Shown piece after piece: positions 12,362-26,300 of a DNA stretch of 64,000 nucleotides. The translations under genes and the position numbers were made by a program. Under the pieces are notes generated by a model. That model saw only the letters and a list, made by a program, of their open reading frames with translations. It was not told the DNA's origin and did not search any database. The stretch is from positions 434,001 to 498,000 of the forward strand of contig JABVXU010000004.1 in NCBI GenBank assembly GCA_013365365.1, in the 5' to 3' direction. The stretch's first letter is position 1. Each line of letters begins with the position of its first letter. The stretch comes from Cruorifilaria tuberocauda. Lineage: Eukaryota > Nematoda > Chromadorea > Rhabditida > Onchocercidae.

Positions 12362-13646
12362 CTGATGTAACTGAGTTCACAAAATTAATTACCCCTTAAC
12401 ACACAAAAATTAAGCTAAAAAATGAAGCCACGTATCTTAATATTTAAATGGAAGAGAATGTCTAAATAAACCTAGATGAAAAATGAATCAAATAAATCTT
12501 TAAATCTTGGTTCAATATACATAAATGCAACTTAGATATTGGCACGTGAAGACAAAGGAAACGCGCATGACTCGACCATTTTAAAAATCCATAAGACATA
12601 ATTGAATATTTTTTTATCAATATACAATTTTAAATTGAAACTTCATTAGCATAAAATTAGGAATCACTAAAACCGCTGAGCGGTTCCTAAAACTTCACAA
12701 GAAATTTAAAATTGAAAGTGAAGTCAATTCAAACAAAAATCAAGTATCCACGTACAAATCATGATTTTAAACGGGGAAATATGCTAAAATTATATTAGGT
12801 AAACGGTAACAATGAAACTGGGCTCCTTTGAGAGTTCAAAAGTTGGCAATTTTGTGATTAGCGCATTGTATTAGTATTAGTGAATGAATGAACGAAACTG
12901 AATCAAATTATAACAAAATGTGTGGTATAATATAACCGTATAATAATCAATACTTAGCGCATAAGCATAAGCAAAAAATACCAATTATGTTGTGCGACCA
13001 CAACATAACTAAAAATAATAACTAGAGGTAGTGAGAAGTAAAAGTTACAGATCTAAGTTCACTGGAATTTTAATTATCCCTGACTTTACCAGCAGAGTCA
13101 AATTAAATTTTATCTTCAATTATTGTTCAGGCGCCAAAATGAGCAGATCTCGAAAAAAATTGTATTTTTTTCAGAAAACTCCATCAAAATTAGATCAATA
13201 TATGACTGCATAAAATTTTGAAAAGATAACTTACATGAAAATTTGAATTTCAGATAGATACAGAAATAAAGAGTAAAAATTGTGATGCGCTGTGAAACAG
13301 CGAACTACATTTCCTATAAGTAATGATAACATACGAACTATTTGCAAATATCGTTTCATAAACTCATTTAATAAGGCTTTTGCAATATTCTACTAATTAC
13401 ATATTATTTGAAAAATATTTTAAAAAAACCTCTCATAAAGTAGTAAATTTTTGAATAAATTTAGCTGAAGATGTAATTTCATAAATTTTTACAATGTCAA
13501 TGATTCCAATAACAAAATACTAAAACCTTAGGGAAATTTCCGTTTTTTACAATTTTCAACTATTTTTCTAAACCATGAAATTAAGTTGTAATTAAATCAT
13601 CAGTCCAACAATTCATTTCAAATAAGTTTTACTTTTTAAAAAAACA
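12362..13646. other. Stretch between the cysteine-rich exons and the convertase stop codon
   Basis: About 1.3 kb. It would be an intron if the cysteine-rich exons belong to the convertase, otherwise intergenic. At 13226-13310 a minus-strand frame with a TTATAG acceptor and a perfect GTAAGT donor is open, but its outgoing phase fits no following exon, so it is not called. Confidence 0.35.
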
Positions 13647-16600
13647 TCACCGGGTGGAAAGTTTAAATAAATAAAATACAGTGAAGTTAAACAGTAAAGA
13701 AAGTAAGGCTCTCTTACTGGAAACGATAATGAGAGATGCAGCAGACGTATTATCCCATAACGAACCATAATGAGTTCGTATTTTACTAGACAATGAACGC
13801 GGTGTTAATGATGATGATGAAGTTGCAAGTATACCGCCTATACTGCTTACTTCTATTGCTGTCCCATAAAGTACTAAATCCCATCGAATCAATTCAGCAT
13901 CTGAAGAAATCCGTATATTAAATGCAAATTATAGAATTTCAGTTTTTATACAATGAAAATCGAAAATCAAATTCTACATTTAAACTGAGTCTTTAAGATT
14001 TTAGTTGAAAAATTTACCATCCCATCCATCATTATTAATTTCCAATGTCCATAAGCCAACAGCTATTTCACCCCAGTTATGGGTTGTCATAAAAGCCCAT
14101 TCTCTGAAGCCTGTCCTTGAAGTATCACGAGCTCGTTTGGCTAATAAAGTTGAACGAGTCCCTATAACATTACTTAGTATTCGTAGCAAAAATCCACATG
14201 ATAATCATATAAAACTTTACACAACAGTGATAATCTGACATTCTGATATCACAATTTACCTGACGGTGAGGTGAGATAAATTTGTATATCACCCCGCTTT
14301 GGTGCAGTTAGGGTGATGATTGCCTGAACATGTTCAAGATATCCCACTTTATTACGCGGATAGTTTGCACAACCGTCCGTGTGAAGCTGCAACTGTAATC
14401 GATTGCCATGTGGAATTGTTCTAAAAAGAATATTAAAAGCAGCAAAGTTTTTAAAATTAAGCATTAGAATCAATGTTTGCTATATTAAAAGAAGAGAGTT
14501 TTGAGAATTCCAATAAACCGTACTAATATTCAGTGTTTTTCGATTCCAATGTAATGATTCTTGTAACCTGGGATCAAAGGTAATATAGCTATTTCAATAC
14601 AAATTTATTTTATCAAAAAAATATTTGCCAGACATTGAGATTTCAATAATTACTTCATTTTTTCATTTTCAATAATTACTTTTATCGAACTAACACTCAA
14701 AAGGTAGATATGTGTTTGCCTTTAAGTTTTGTTTTAAATAATATACTCTGCATTTCCCTAAATTTTCTTCAGTCCACTTTACAAGATTTCAATCTGATAT
14801 TGAAAAATCTAATGATCTTGAAACGGAAGAGAAGTTTAAATTTCGTTCATTTAAATTCAGTTTAAATTTCGATAAATCTAAAAAGAAAGCACTAACTTAT
14901 ATCTAGCAGGATAAAAGACGACACACTTTCTTTGTTCAGGAACTGTTGTCCAGTTATTAGCCAATCGGACCATCCCACCAGCGTCCATTAAACCAAAACC
15001 AAATGAATGCGAAACTTTCTTCCCAACTCCGTTTGTTACCCAGTCACCAGCACGAAGATTGAGTGGTCGAGCAGTGCGAACAACAATGTGCTAAAAACAT
15101 TTCTTATTCTTATTTTTTATTTCTTATCCTTATTATTTTCTATAAGATAAAATTCCATCATATTTTTTAAAAGAAGTTCCGGTGAAAAAACATTTTTAAT
15201 TCATTTTAACAATAAACAAAATTCACTGGAATACTCTCTGAGAACGATACCGGTTAGCTAGCTGAAATTTTATTTTCAAGGAGATTTTCTTAATCAGTAA
15301 TACCTAAATTTTGAGAACAAATGTAATTACTTGCATATCACGCCATGTTAATTTAGGATTTGCTTCCAGAGTTAAAGCGACAATGCCAGCTGCTAATGGT
15401 GCACTTGCTGACGTGCCCGTATGAGCATTTGTGCAAGAGTGATGTAAATCTGTTGTTACCTGTAAATCAATTTTAAATGCAGGAAATTCGTGCAGTTGGC
15501 AACTCAACTGATATTCTTAACAAATAATTTGAATAGTATGTCGAGCATGTATTTCAAAATTAACAGTAAATTTCTATCTCTTTCTTTGTACCGAATAAAT
15601 TTTTATACTGATGAAGAATCATTTAAAAAAATAATTGTGTCAACAAAATAGGTAATTTCGAATTTCGGATACTGCAGTTTTAAATTTAATTCGTTTTTGA
15701 TGAATATATAGAACAAATATTTCTAATATTTCAACTAAGGATGACTTAAAAAAAGAAATTTTCGCAAAACTAACTTTGTGTCTTCACTTTTATTTATCAA
15801 TCTTCCTGCTCTTTGAGAAAATAGGAAACTCACAATCATTTTTTCACCAGTTGCGCCGCTACTATATGCAGTAGCAAGTGTTGAACTACAAGCTTCCGAG
15901 TACCATGGTATATTGCCGTGTTCGGTTGCAGATGATATAGATAATGTATAAATACTATTGGTATATCCATCACAATTACATGAATCAGCATCTTTACCAC
16001 CGTTTCCACTAGCCCAAACAAATATAGAACCAAGTCCACGACGACCCTAAAAACAACTCATAGCTCCGCGCTTTAATATATAACAATTTCTTTTAGTAAG
16101 TTACAGCTCTTCAAATTCAGATTTCCTAAAATTCAAAACAATGTTAATCTTATGTGCCGTTTATAGATTTTCCAATTACTAGCTGTATTTTCTCTTTATT
16201 AAACACTCACCTCACGAATACCTTTTTCAAAAGCCCTTCTTGTTAGTTTCGCTGGTCCATCAACTGTTCTGCCATCATCGTCCGGTCCCCAACTTGCCGA
16301 ATAAATATCAATATGGTCAGAATTATGAGCAAGACTGGTTGCTTCTACTGCGTCGGTCACATCACCATCTAACATTCTAATTCCTATAAGAAGAAATGAA
16401 GCTTAGCATGTTTCCTTGCTGAAAACCAATCAGTTTAATTTACTATGAGATTTGTTTATTTCTACGGAGTGATATATTCTAAAAGGAAGTGAAAAATCTA
16501 TTCATGGAAAAACAGCACAAGAGAGATATGCCAAGAGCAGAATATTGAATGCATTTATTCCAAAAAACATTTTCATTTAATTAATGCTATGAGATGTCAA

Positions 16601-19600
16601 TTACTATATTCAATAACAAATTATTTTTGTTTTTTTTACAAAAGTAAACTGAACAAATTTTATGCAGTTCATCACAAATTTGATTCAAAATATATTTAAA
16701 AAAAGACAACTTTTGCTATACCATTTAGATATAAAATCACGTCTCGATGACTTGGACACCTAGCTAGCAGTCCTCAGAAACAAAACCATTTATCAGTAAT
16801 TTAATATAAATTATTTGATAGCTAACTATTTAACGCGTAAAAATACTTAAACATCTAAATATGTACTATTACATCCCAACATGCTCAAACCAATTCACGC
16901 AGAGATGCGAACTTACAAATGAAAGCAAAATATTACCACCGATTCGAGCATTGTAAGCGATTCCAACGATACATAGAGAATTATTGAAAATAGCAGCCAC
17001 TTCGCCCGCACATCGTGTTCCATGCCTGTTTTCATCCGTGTAATCATATCGAGGTGTAGGGTCTTCATCACGATCATTCACATCGTAACTAGCTTTTGCA
17101 TCCTAAAAATAAAATTTTTTGCTTTCAAGAATTTAGAATCCTGCAAAGACGATGGAGAGAAATAATTAATCTGCTTTCCAGAAAATTAAATCTAAAAATT
17201 CACATAATTTGGAGCAATATCCGGATGCGTTCGTTCCAAGCCATCATCTAATATCGTCACAACTACACCCTTTCCTGTATAACCAAGATCCCAAGCTTCA
17301 CGTACATTATGATCCAAGCCGCGATCATATATTGCTGGATTCTAGAATCAATTAATTTCATAATGAATATTCAATAAAATATATGATTAACCATTATATT
17401 ACTTATATGATCATAAACTGACCAAATACCACATATCGGACCATAAAGGATCATTTAAATTATAATTTCCAACACTACGACCACCGGCATTGCGGTTGCG
17501 ACTGCTTGAATATCGTTGTTGAGCATCGTCATTAGATATCATTGTGAGATCGTCACTAATTTCATTGCCCTGAATATGCTATCATCAATGTGATTTTTGA
17601 AATGAAACATACTTCACCAGAAAATTCTTTCTGTTATTACTCGCTCTAATTATTATAATCATTTTTTTTCACGGAATAAACAACAAGTACATTTACAAAT
17701 ATTACAACTAAATTAATCTGTGAAGTTCAGGAAAAAATGGCAGCATTGAAAGGAAAATTTTTCTTTTTAACCTATTCAATTAATATTTCTGTTTAACTTT
17801 CACCGAAATATAAAAGTGCTATACAGTGACACAGCGATATTTCACTCAATTATCAAATTAAATTGAAACTTATAAAAGCCAGGAAGAAAAATAACTAGTC
17901 AGTAGACAATACAGAAAGTGACAAAAGGTCAAACTCCATCATTATTAAAAATTATTAATGGTATTCAAAATAAAGTTTTAATGGGTAATGCTAACCTTAA
18001 ACTTTTGCAAATCAACGGCTGGTGAACGAGCCTTGACGGATATATAATCACGTTTCACTCGTTTCTTTGCTATTTGTTGCTCTATCCATTCTACCTAAAA
18101 AACATTATTCATTGCGATCATCTCATCCTGTATTCTTCTTTTAAAGAAGAACAAAAATAATTGCACAGTGATCTTAAAATCTGGATAAACAAATGCTCAA
18201 AGAACGAAATATATAAAAAAAACTAAATCAATTACTTATCTCTAAAATTCATAACATTTCCTAATTAATCAGTTACAACATGTGATGACTATCAGTTAAG
18301 GCTATACATAACTATATTAAATTTAAAATATTTCCGTTCATATTAAAGCAATTACATTTAGAGCTTAAAATTTCTCGTAATATTAAGTGAATATCTAACT
18401 CCAATATTAGCTTCAACTTCTGATAACACTAGCCTGCAAAATTCAGGACATGACAGGAAGTTTAAAATACTTTTTTTCCCATACTTAAAGTGACGAATCA
18501 AATACATGCATAAATGAAAATACAAAATAAAAATAGGATTCCACCAAGTAGTCGTGATGGAAATTTATTTAATTTTTCCAAAAAATGTTTTTTATTTGCA
18601 AGATATTAAACAACAAGCGATCAGGGTTATTCAGTATAACATAGCATGATGGAAAAGTCACAAAATCTGGTCAACCTCTTTGTTTCCTATATGTATATAT
18701 ACTTATTTATAAAAACAATGTATGTAAATATCATTCGAGAAAAAGCTCGGCTTTCATTCAGTTCTTGATTGCGAATTATAAATTTTCCTCAGAATCTACT
18801 TCCTGCCACTTTAAGCTTTTTTCCAATGATTGGTTGTAGAAATCCGCGTTGTACGCTCCTGTGAACCCAATTTTCAACGATCGCTCATATTTTAAATAGG
18901 AAATAAATTACGCTTCCTCTTTTTCCCTTCAAAAAGATTATATTGCATAACTATCGCCTATCTTGATCTCACAATTCTTCTAGTAAATCAGAAATAGTAA
19001 AAATCCAATTGTGGACGGATAGAAAGTTGAGAAACATGATATTAAAGAAGGAAATAAAGTGGATGAGATCAATAGATATTTGATAAATAAACACTATAAA
19101 AGCTTGCCTTAGGTTCTCTCGCAATAGAATTTGTTTGAGCATTCCTTCTGCGCCGCGTTGATCTCTTCCTTATTTGTGGACTTTCGAACAAGAAATATTC
19201 ATCATTGGGCAGAACCTTAACTATAAACATTGAAGCTGCTGATTACAAGTTAACTAAATCATTCCCAAAGACAACGAGTTACGAATAACCTATGCCTTCC
19301 TTCAAAATCTCACCAAACAATGTTAACAGATTTTGTAATCGTCAAGTTCAGAAAAAGGTGTTAGAAACTTTCTGAAGAAAATTTTCAATATTTAACAATA
19401 CTATTTAACGAAATACTTTTAAATTTCATCTATTTCTTTCATGGGAAAGTGGAAATCTAGGTGCGGAAATAATGCTTAGTTGAATAGAAGTTAAGTAGAT
19501 CAAATACTAAATGAATAATTAGTAGCTATTATTAAAGTTTTAGTTCACAATCTTGCACTAATATAAAATGATATCAAATTATAATAAGTGACACTACCTA

Positions 19601-20317
19601 ACTACCTAGTAATCTGTATTACTAACTGTTGTTCGTAAAATCGATCATTAAGAATCTGAGATTTCTTAAAGCAATCAAACAAAGACCAGAAAACACTAGT
19701 TAGCTTTCCAGTTTGCAAAGCCCGCACAGCAATATTATTTACAAACTTTGCTTACTATCTCCATGAAGACCAATGTATGTGAGAGAATCTGAGATTGAAT
19801 TCTTCAAATTTTTATAAAATTTTAAGAAAAAGGAACATACTTGTCCAAGATTGATGAAACCATGCTTTGCCGCTAATTTGCTTGCTTCCATCATATCACC
19901 ACCTATGATTCGTACGGCAAACTGGTTAGTATATGCTTTGCGCAACGCTGTTAATGATGATTGACTATTTACTGCTTCATAATTGTTACTCCTACTATTA
20001 TGATTATTGCTGCCGATAAGAGGCCTCAATTCCATCACCGTATTAGAATTTGACTCATTTGCTGTCACTAAGAAGAATTCGCATATTGAAAAAAAGACGA
20101 ATGATAAAAGGATAAATGATAATGGGCAGGTATAGGATGATGTCACAGAAGTACGAAAGCGCTGATGGGATAATGAACGACAGTGCCTATTTAATAGCTT
20201 TAAGGAGTAAGTTTGTTTCCTGATGCGATCTCCCTTCAAAAAATCGCTTTTGTTATTCGTTGTAGAAAATTTAAAAACATTTTCGTTTGAACTGCAAGCC
20301 AATTCATCTTGTGCCAT
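13647..20317 (-). CDS. kpc-1: Furin-like proprotein convertase (kexin family, KPC-1 type)
   Basis: A subtilisin-like endoprotease that cleaves precursors after paired basic residues in the late secretory pathway. Thirteen exons join in phase to 800 aa: 19841-20317, 19108-19215, 17996-18094, 17423-17569, 17204-17341, 16937-17102, 16211-16383, 15834-16046, 15331-15459, 14897-15090, 14260-14420, 14018-14161, 13647-13900. Residues 65-85 are hydrophobic. The prodomain ([21 protein letters not shown]) ends in the autocleavage site RVKR at 207-210. The catalytic triad is Asp309, His350 and Ser524 with oxyanion Asn451, spaced exactly as in human furin. The P domain follows ([21 protein letters not shown]). 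It resembles furin/KPC-1 more than BLI-4, and no furin-type cysteine-rich repeats follow. The read-through tail ([15 protein letters not shown]) is hydrophobic. A GTAAGA donor at 13717 offers another ending. Intron 2 starts with GC. Confidence 0.95.
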
Positions 20318-20339
20318 ATTGTTGGAAATATGAACTGGC

Positions 20340-20346
20340 CTAGAAA
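20340..20346 (-). other. Probable spliced-leader acceptor of the convertase gene
   Basis: A TTTCTAG acceptor on the minus strand ends 22 nt before the convertase ATG (20317) and no coding exon precedes it. It could also accept a cis-spliced untranslated exon from the long upstream gap. Confidence 0.4.
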
Positions 20347-23300
20347 CAAAATTTCAAAATTAATTACTTGTCTTTCTCAGAAACAAAACAGATTGTTCAT
20401 ACTAGTTTATAACAACCCATATTTTTTATTTTCTCCTTCAATTATAAGAGTTTGCAAGAAATAGTGCAACTAATCAAATTTCCAAACACTATAATTGGAA
20501 TATAACTGTATGGATGAAACAACTTACGTTTCATTGTCAATTTCAACTCGACCAGTTTCATAAGCACATTTTTGGCTGCCCCACAGAGAATGCTTACAGA
20601 GTGAAAGCGCACATTTCCCAGCCAATACCATTTGTTTGTATCACCAAAAACCGCCGTTATTTCCGTAAACGAGAAACGATAAGGATGAGAAGTTAAACGG
20701 ATCGGATTTTATAGAATTCATCAACAACAAGGATATAAGTTTAAAGGAAAGAATAGTCACCAAGGTAGAAATATCCGATATTAATTTTCATTATATATAC
20801 ATCTACACATTCGTTCTGAAATATTGATTATATTAAAAATATTCGCTTTTTCCACCTCCATTAATCGCTTATTTCAACGAAAATGAATGCACAATGAAAA
20901 AAAATGAAGCGAAGATGAAATAATTAGTTTCGTACACAAAACAAACTTGAAGATTTCTTTAAACAAGTCAAAAATTAGTAGTTATCACAACTGACAATTT
21001 TCAATAGAAAACAGAATAGAAAGGTTCACAGAGCGACAATGTATGTTATTAAGAAGAAGAAATAAAAATGAATCCAAATAGAAAGCCTTATGAAAAAAAT
21101 GAAATGATAGAATATGAAAATATTTTCAACGGTTTAATTCTTCCGAAAAATTCAACTTCTGGTACTGACCCACGTCTATTTATTAGAAAATGATATAGGT
21201 TAACAAGTTCTCAACAATTATTTATAACATTTATCGATTATACCATCTACCTGTTGAAGCACAAGATAAAACTTCTATTTAAAAAAAGTTGAAAAGAGTA
21301 GATGCAAAAGCTTATTTTGCTCCGGCATAGGAATGCACTGACGAGGGATGAATAAATCCCATCCTACTTTATATATTTCTTAAAGCGTATATGGCTTACT
21401 TATTTCTATCTTCTCTCTCATCCTCCTTTGCTTCTTCAGTTTTTCTAATGATAGATCTTTTTTTTTTCATTCCCGATTAATTCTCGTAACCCTTTACTCA
21501 GCTAGCTTGAAATATGAAACTAATCTATTCCAGTAAGCTTCTCAATAATGGTCATCTATCAATTTGCAGTATTTCAATATCGAGCTCGTCTAACTTTCGC
21601 TGTAACGTATTAGTTTACTTTATGAAATTAATATGCTTCTTTATAGATAACAGCTGAACTGAACACATTTAGAATACTTATTCAAAAGAAAAAGTAAGAT
21701 AAAAATCAGTGATGTAGCATGCAGCGCACGTGAAACATTTATATTATTATGGAATTCGGAGGGAGCTTTGCATAAATGTATAATGCAACATTTTGTGTCA
21801 GCGTACATTTGAAAAAAATTTTTGTTTAAGAAGCGTAAGAAGAAGTATATGATGCAGGAAAGAAAGTGCCTCGGTCAATAACGTATCGCAAAAATGTGAA
21901 GAACGGTTGGAGAAGTAATCTAATTCTCGTTTTAATACTCCGAAACAACTGCAAATATCTGTTGGTCCATACTTTTCCCAAATAACAAAAATCCGGGCTC
22001 AAGAAATGAATTCAAATTGAAAAAGATATGAAATGATCAAAAACTGCAAAAAAAAAAATGAATAAGAAAAGCTTACCTTAAAATTCCGAAAAAATTTCTA
22101 CCATCAGTAAAAAAAGAGAAAATTCTATGGGAAAGAAGAATTCATCCCAAATATTGTATCAAAAAAACTAGGTTCTTTTTTAGAATAATATGTGATGTTT
22201 TGTTTGACAGTTAAGAAATATATCTAAATTAGAAAATGTCTCATCAGCAACATAACTTCAAGATTTTGTGCCACTGACCTTCCTGTTACAACTAATTGTT
22301 ATTATCTTCCTGATGTACCTTTAGAATACATGTTTTCATGTTTTCTACATCCAAATAGCTTCAATATTTCTAGTACAGTAAAGCACTTCTTTTTTTGAAA
22401 GCACTACAATTAACAAAGGTTGCGTTTTTTGCTACTGTTTTGTGGCCAAATAGGTGTTCATTTAGACTTGCCTAACACAATAAACAATCTGTTGAAATCC
22501 TCAAAAAACAAATATTTCTACTAATCATTTTGTTAGAAAATAATTTACATCTGCTTAAAAGACTGAGAACAATACAGATTACAACAACTTATCAGCTTTG
22601 CCATTAGAACATCATTCTTCAAAGAAATCATTTAATTAACAGTTAAGTTTGACTTTCCAAGTTCACCACCTCATAATTCGAGTATATTTTCCGCCCGCCA
22701 TCAAATGAATCTACACAGAGCCTTTATTTCTAATTTTATTGCTACCTTTTATATTGCTGAGTTATTTTCTTCAAATCCTCTTGAGAGCCTTAAAAATTTT
22801 GAGGTTTGAAAAAAGGTTGTAAGTATCCAATCATCCATCTTTATTTTCTCATTTCAGTTTTTGAATTTAAAGAACCATATATGCAAGACATAGCAAGAAT
22901 GAAAAGCAAAACATTTTGTTTCATTTGATTCTATCATCTTCAAGTACTCCTCATCAACATCTTTTTTTTCTATTTTTTCTATAATTTGTAATCAAGTGTT
23001 CAGCTCAGTAATTTCCTACAACTTTTGTTTTTGATACTGCCAACTTTCCTATTTTCCTCTCTTTTTTTCAAATTTTTTCCTTTCTCTGGCATATATTTCG
23101 ATGGATGTTGATAAACTATACTGTGCTATAAATATGCTATAAAAAACTATAAAAACTATGCTATAAAAATTTCAACGTTTCACATCGAAAGCTCTTGCGA
23201 TTATTCATTTCGTCCATTTGCAATATGATTGATATTTATCGTACAATATTTCCTAAATCTTAATATCCCTCACTACTTAATCGCTTTGTTTTCCTTAATT

Positions 23301-26300
23301 TCTTCGTTTACTAGTCAGTTCATAATTGAACACTATAAATATCAGCGAAACTTTCCACCCATATACACACAGCTATGTTACTAAATATTTGGTCAGATCA
23401 GACTATTTTTTTTTATCTTGGCAACTGGACACCATTTCTACACTAAAAGAAACATATTGACACATAAAACAGTGGTCGTTTCCAATATTGAGAAAGGCTA
23501 CTGAAAAAGTTCCCAACAATATGCTCAATAAGCTAATTAAAATATAGCTAATTAGGGATCGATCATATTTCCTGTCCACTGCATTTATCTCTTTTTTTAT
23601 ATAGTAAACAGTCTTCTATCTCAAATCTTTCCTTCTTTAGTCCACTATCAGTTGATCTTTTATATTGATTCGCATAACTAATTCTCCTCATTGGTCTTCA
23701 TGAATGGACGCAGATAATGTTATCATTTTCGAGAGTGATGTAATCAATTGAACTCAATTCGATTGAAAATCATTACTTACTGACTGCTTTCACAGTCTTC
23801 AAAATTTCCAAAGCTCATTTTTTCATTTCTTAAATTGCAAGCGACTGCCCACACAAAAGAATCCAATTAACATTGATGATGATCTGACATTCCAGCAACC
23901 TTTTATTGGGCGATTCCAATTCCTAATCCACATCGCACTGTACAGGAGTATTTTCTTCGTGATATCTGTTGGATATTAGTAATATGTGCATCTCACATTC
24001 AGGAAATACCATCTTTACCTCTTATATATTCTACATGTTGATCAGTGTGTGAATTTACATCAGTGGAAGTTGGGTAATTAGAATTTTGAATTAACCATCA
24101 ATTAAGAGATTGAGAGAGAAAAAAGAGAGCAATCATAAGAAAAAAAGTATACGATGTCTTCAATCACATTTAACCGTTTTATTCTACCATAATCTATTCA
24201 TTTCCAATATGAAATTCTATGTGAAAAAGTTTTCTTCATATTTTTTGGAAAAGTGTACAAGTGAAAATGTATTTTTTTCAATTAGTTTCGTCCTGCGATC
24301 TCAATATTTCAACCATTACTTCAATTAATCATTCTCTTCTTTCGTTTCATTAGTGAAAAGCTCTCAAAATAAAATGAATGCCCCGACGTTTTTCACCATC
24401 AATAATGCATCTAATGAAATCTAGTCGAAATCCAAAAGTTATAAATTTTCGATATTTATTCTTAAATTTTTTAGAAAAAAAACTAAAATCAAAATAAAAT
24501 TCAAATAATTTAAATAAATAATTTAATACGCTTGGCCTTAATAACTAAGCAGAAAGTTGTAGGGAAGCTGAAATCAAGGGCCTATTTTTCAATGACATCA
24601 TCGACGAAATATGAACAAATGACTCCATGAACGAATGGGGAAATGAAATGATATTAAGTGGAGACTTAAAACTACTGCTTTACAAATCTAAGTTCTAGAA
24701 TATCAAATCATGATCTTATTCCTGTCCATCTTTATGAATAAGAAGCTAAGCAAAAAGCTCCATGAAACATCAGAGTTCTAGGAAAATTCGGTTATATTGA
24801 TAAAAATGAGAGGAAATAAATTAAGAGATATTGAGTTTTTGTAATTAAGAATCAGCGAGATATATAAGCATCAAAACAATTCGGGAAATATACTGGGAAG
24901 AATGGTCAATCACTTATAATAAATAATAAATAAAAAATCTGTGGCTAGCACTGAGTGCGATGTATGGATACTATACCAAAAACTTAATTTAATCTAAACT
25001 AGTTAACATCTTCCTTTCTTTTCTATTCAAATTCGCTATTTGTAATGCACTTGAATTGTTCTTCAAATAAATTCAAATAAAAACGAAACGATTAAATGGT
25101 AAGAAGAGAATAACGCGTTGAAATAGGTAACGCTGAAAAAGAATATTTGAAACGATGACAAATGTTTTCAATAAAACAAATTTTGTTAACAGCGACAATA
25201 ATAATCAACAAAGCTTACGCATAAAATAAGAGTGGACATAAAAAAACAAGGTTTCATTGTATTAGCTTCACTACATTTACCTAAGCTAAATGAAGGCACC
25301 TAAAACTAATGTAGCACATAAATCTTAATCCAGTCTTTAAAAATTTAGTGAATATTAATCGGAATCATACTAGCATTGACTATACAAACAAAATTGATAT
25401 TCTTCTAAAAATTTTAAATATGCTTAAGTTTATATTTCTCACACATGTCTTTCTCCATTTAACAAAGTTACTCAGCAAGCTTGCAAAGTTAATTAATTTT
25501 TTAAATTCCTGTCAAAAAGCAGAAAAAGTATCAAATAACTAAATTCATTTCAAAATGAAATAACAAGCATTCAGATTTGCACATCAGAACACGGAATAGA
25601 CTAACTGACGATTAGTTTGATAAGAATTATCACCATTATCTTCGAACTTTCACTTCAGATCTATAAAATATCTGTAAATATGGAAATTTTCACTTATAAA
25701 CTGGTCTTAAGTAAATAATTTCCAAAATTAGCTAAACAAGAAATTATTGCAGATAAGGAAAATTTTAAATGAAGAAAATTAAATATTAAATGACCGGTAA
25801 GTTAAAGTTAAATGAAATGAATTAAAATTCTGCAATATGATAATGTCAGGATAGCTTCCAAATAATGCTCTCCATCCTTTCCATTGCTCTGAATTTTTTT
25901 TCATGTTTTTAGTTTGCATTAAGAAAGAAAGAGCTGATGTCTTGAAGTTAGCTCTTATTTTTTTTTCATCTCTGTCTCTCTTCATGAAACTGTTCTAAAA
26001 TTGGAAAAATGAAGCGACAAATACAAACATTTTTTGGTCCAAATAAATAATAATTGAGAGTTCGAAAAAAATTTTAGGAACTAATTAGATAAAAGTATAA
26101 TTCGCTTTATATTAAACATATATATAATCTTTCCTTATCTGTCGTATCTATGTCATCTACAGAAACTGAAAATTAATAGTTACCATTTCTAACAACAAAT
26201 TTCTCCCTTAAATAATGGTTAAGTTTTTAATTTAGGTAAAACTAAAACGCATTGTCCCAAACGCTTTGTCCACTTTGAAAGATCATTAAAATTTCTCTTA

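Noticed and set aside
13226..13310. Open minus-strand segment with a perfect GTAAGT donor between the convertase and the cysteine-rich exons
   Set aside because: Its outgoing phase does not match any later exon and the peptide has no features.
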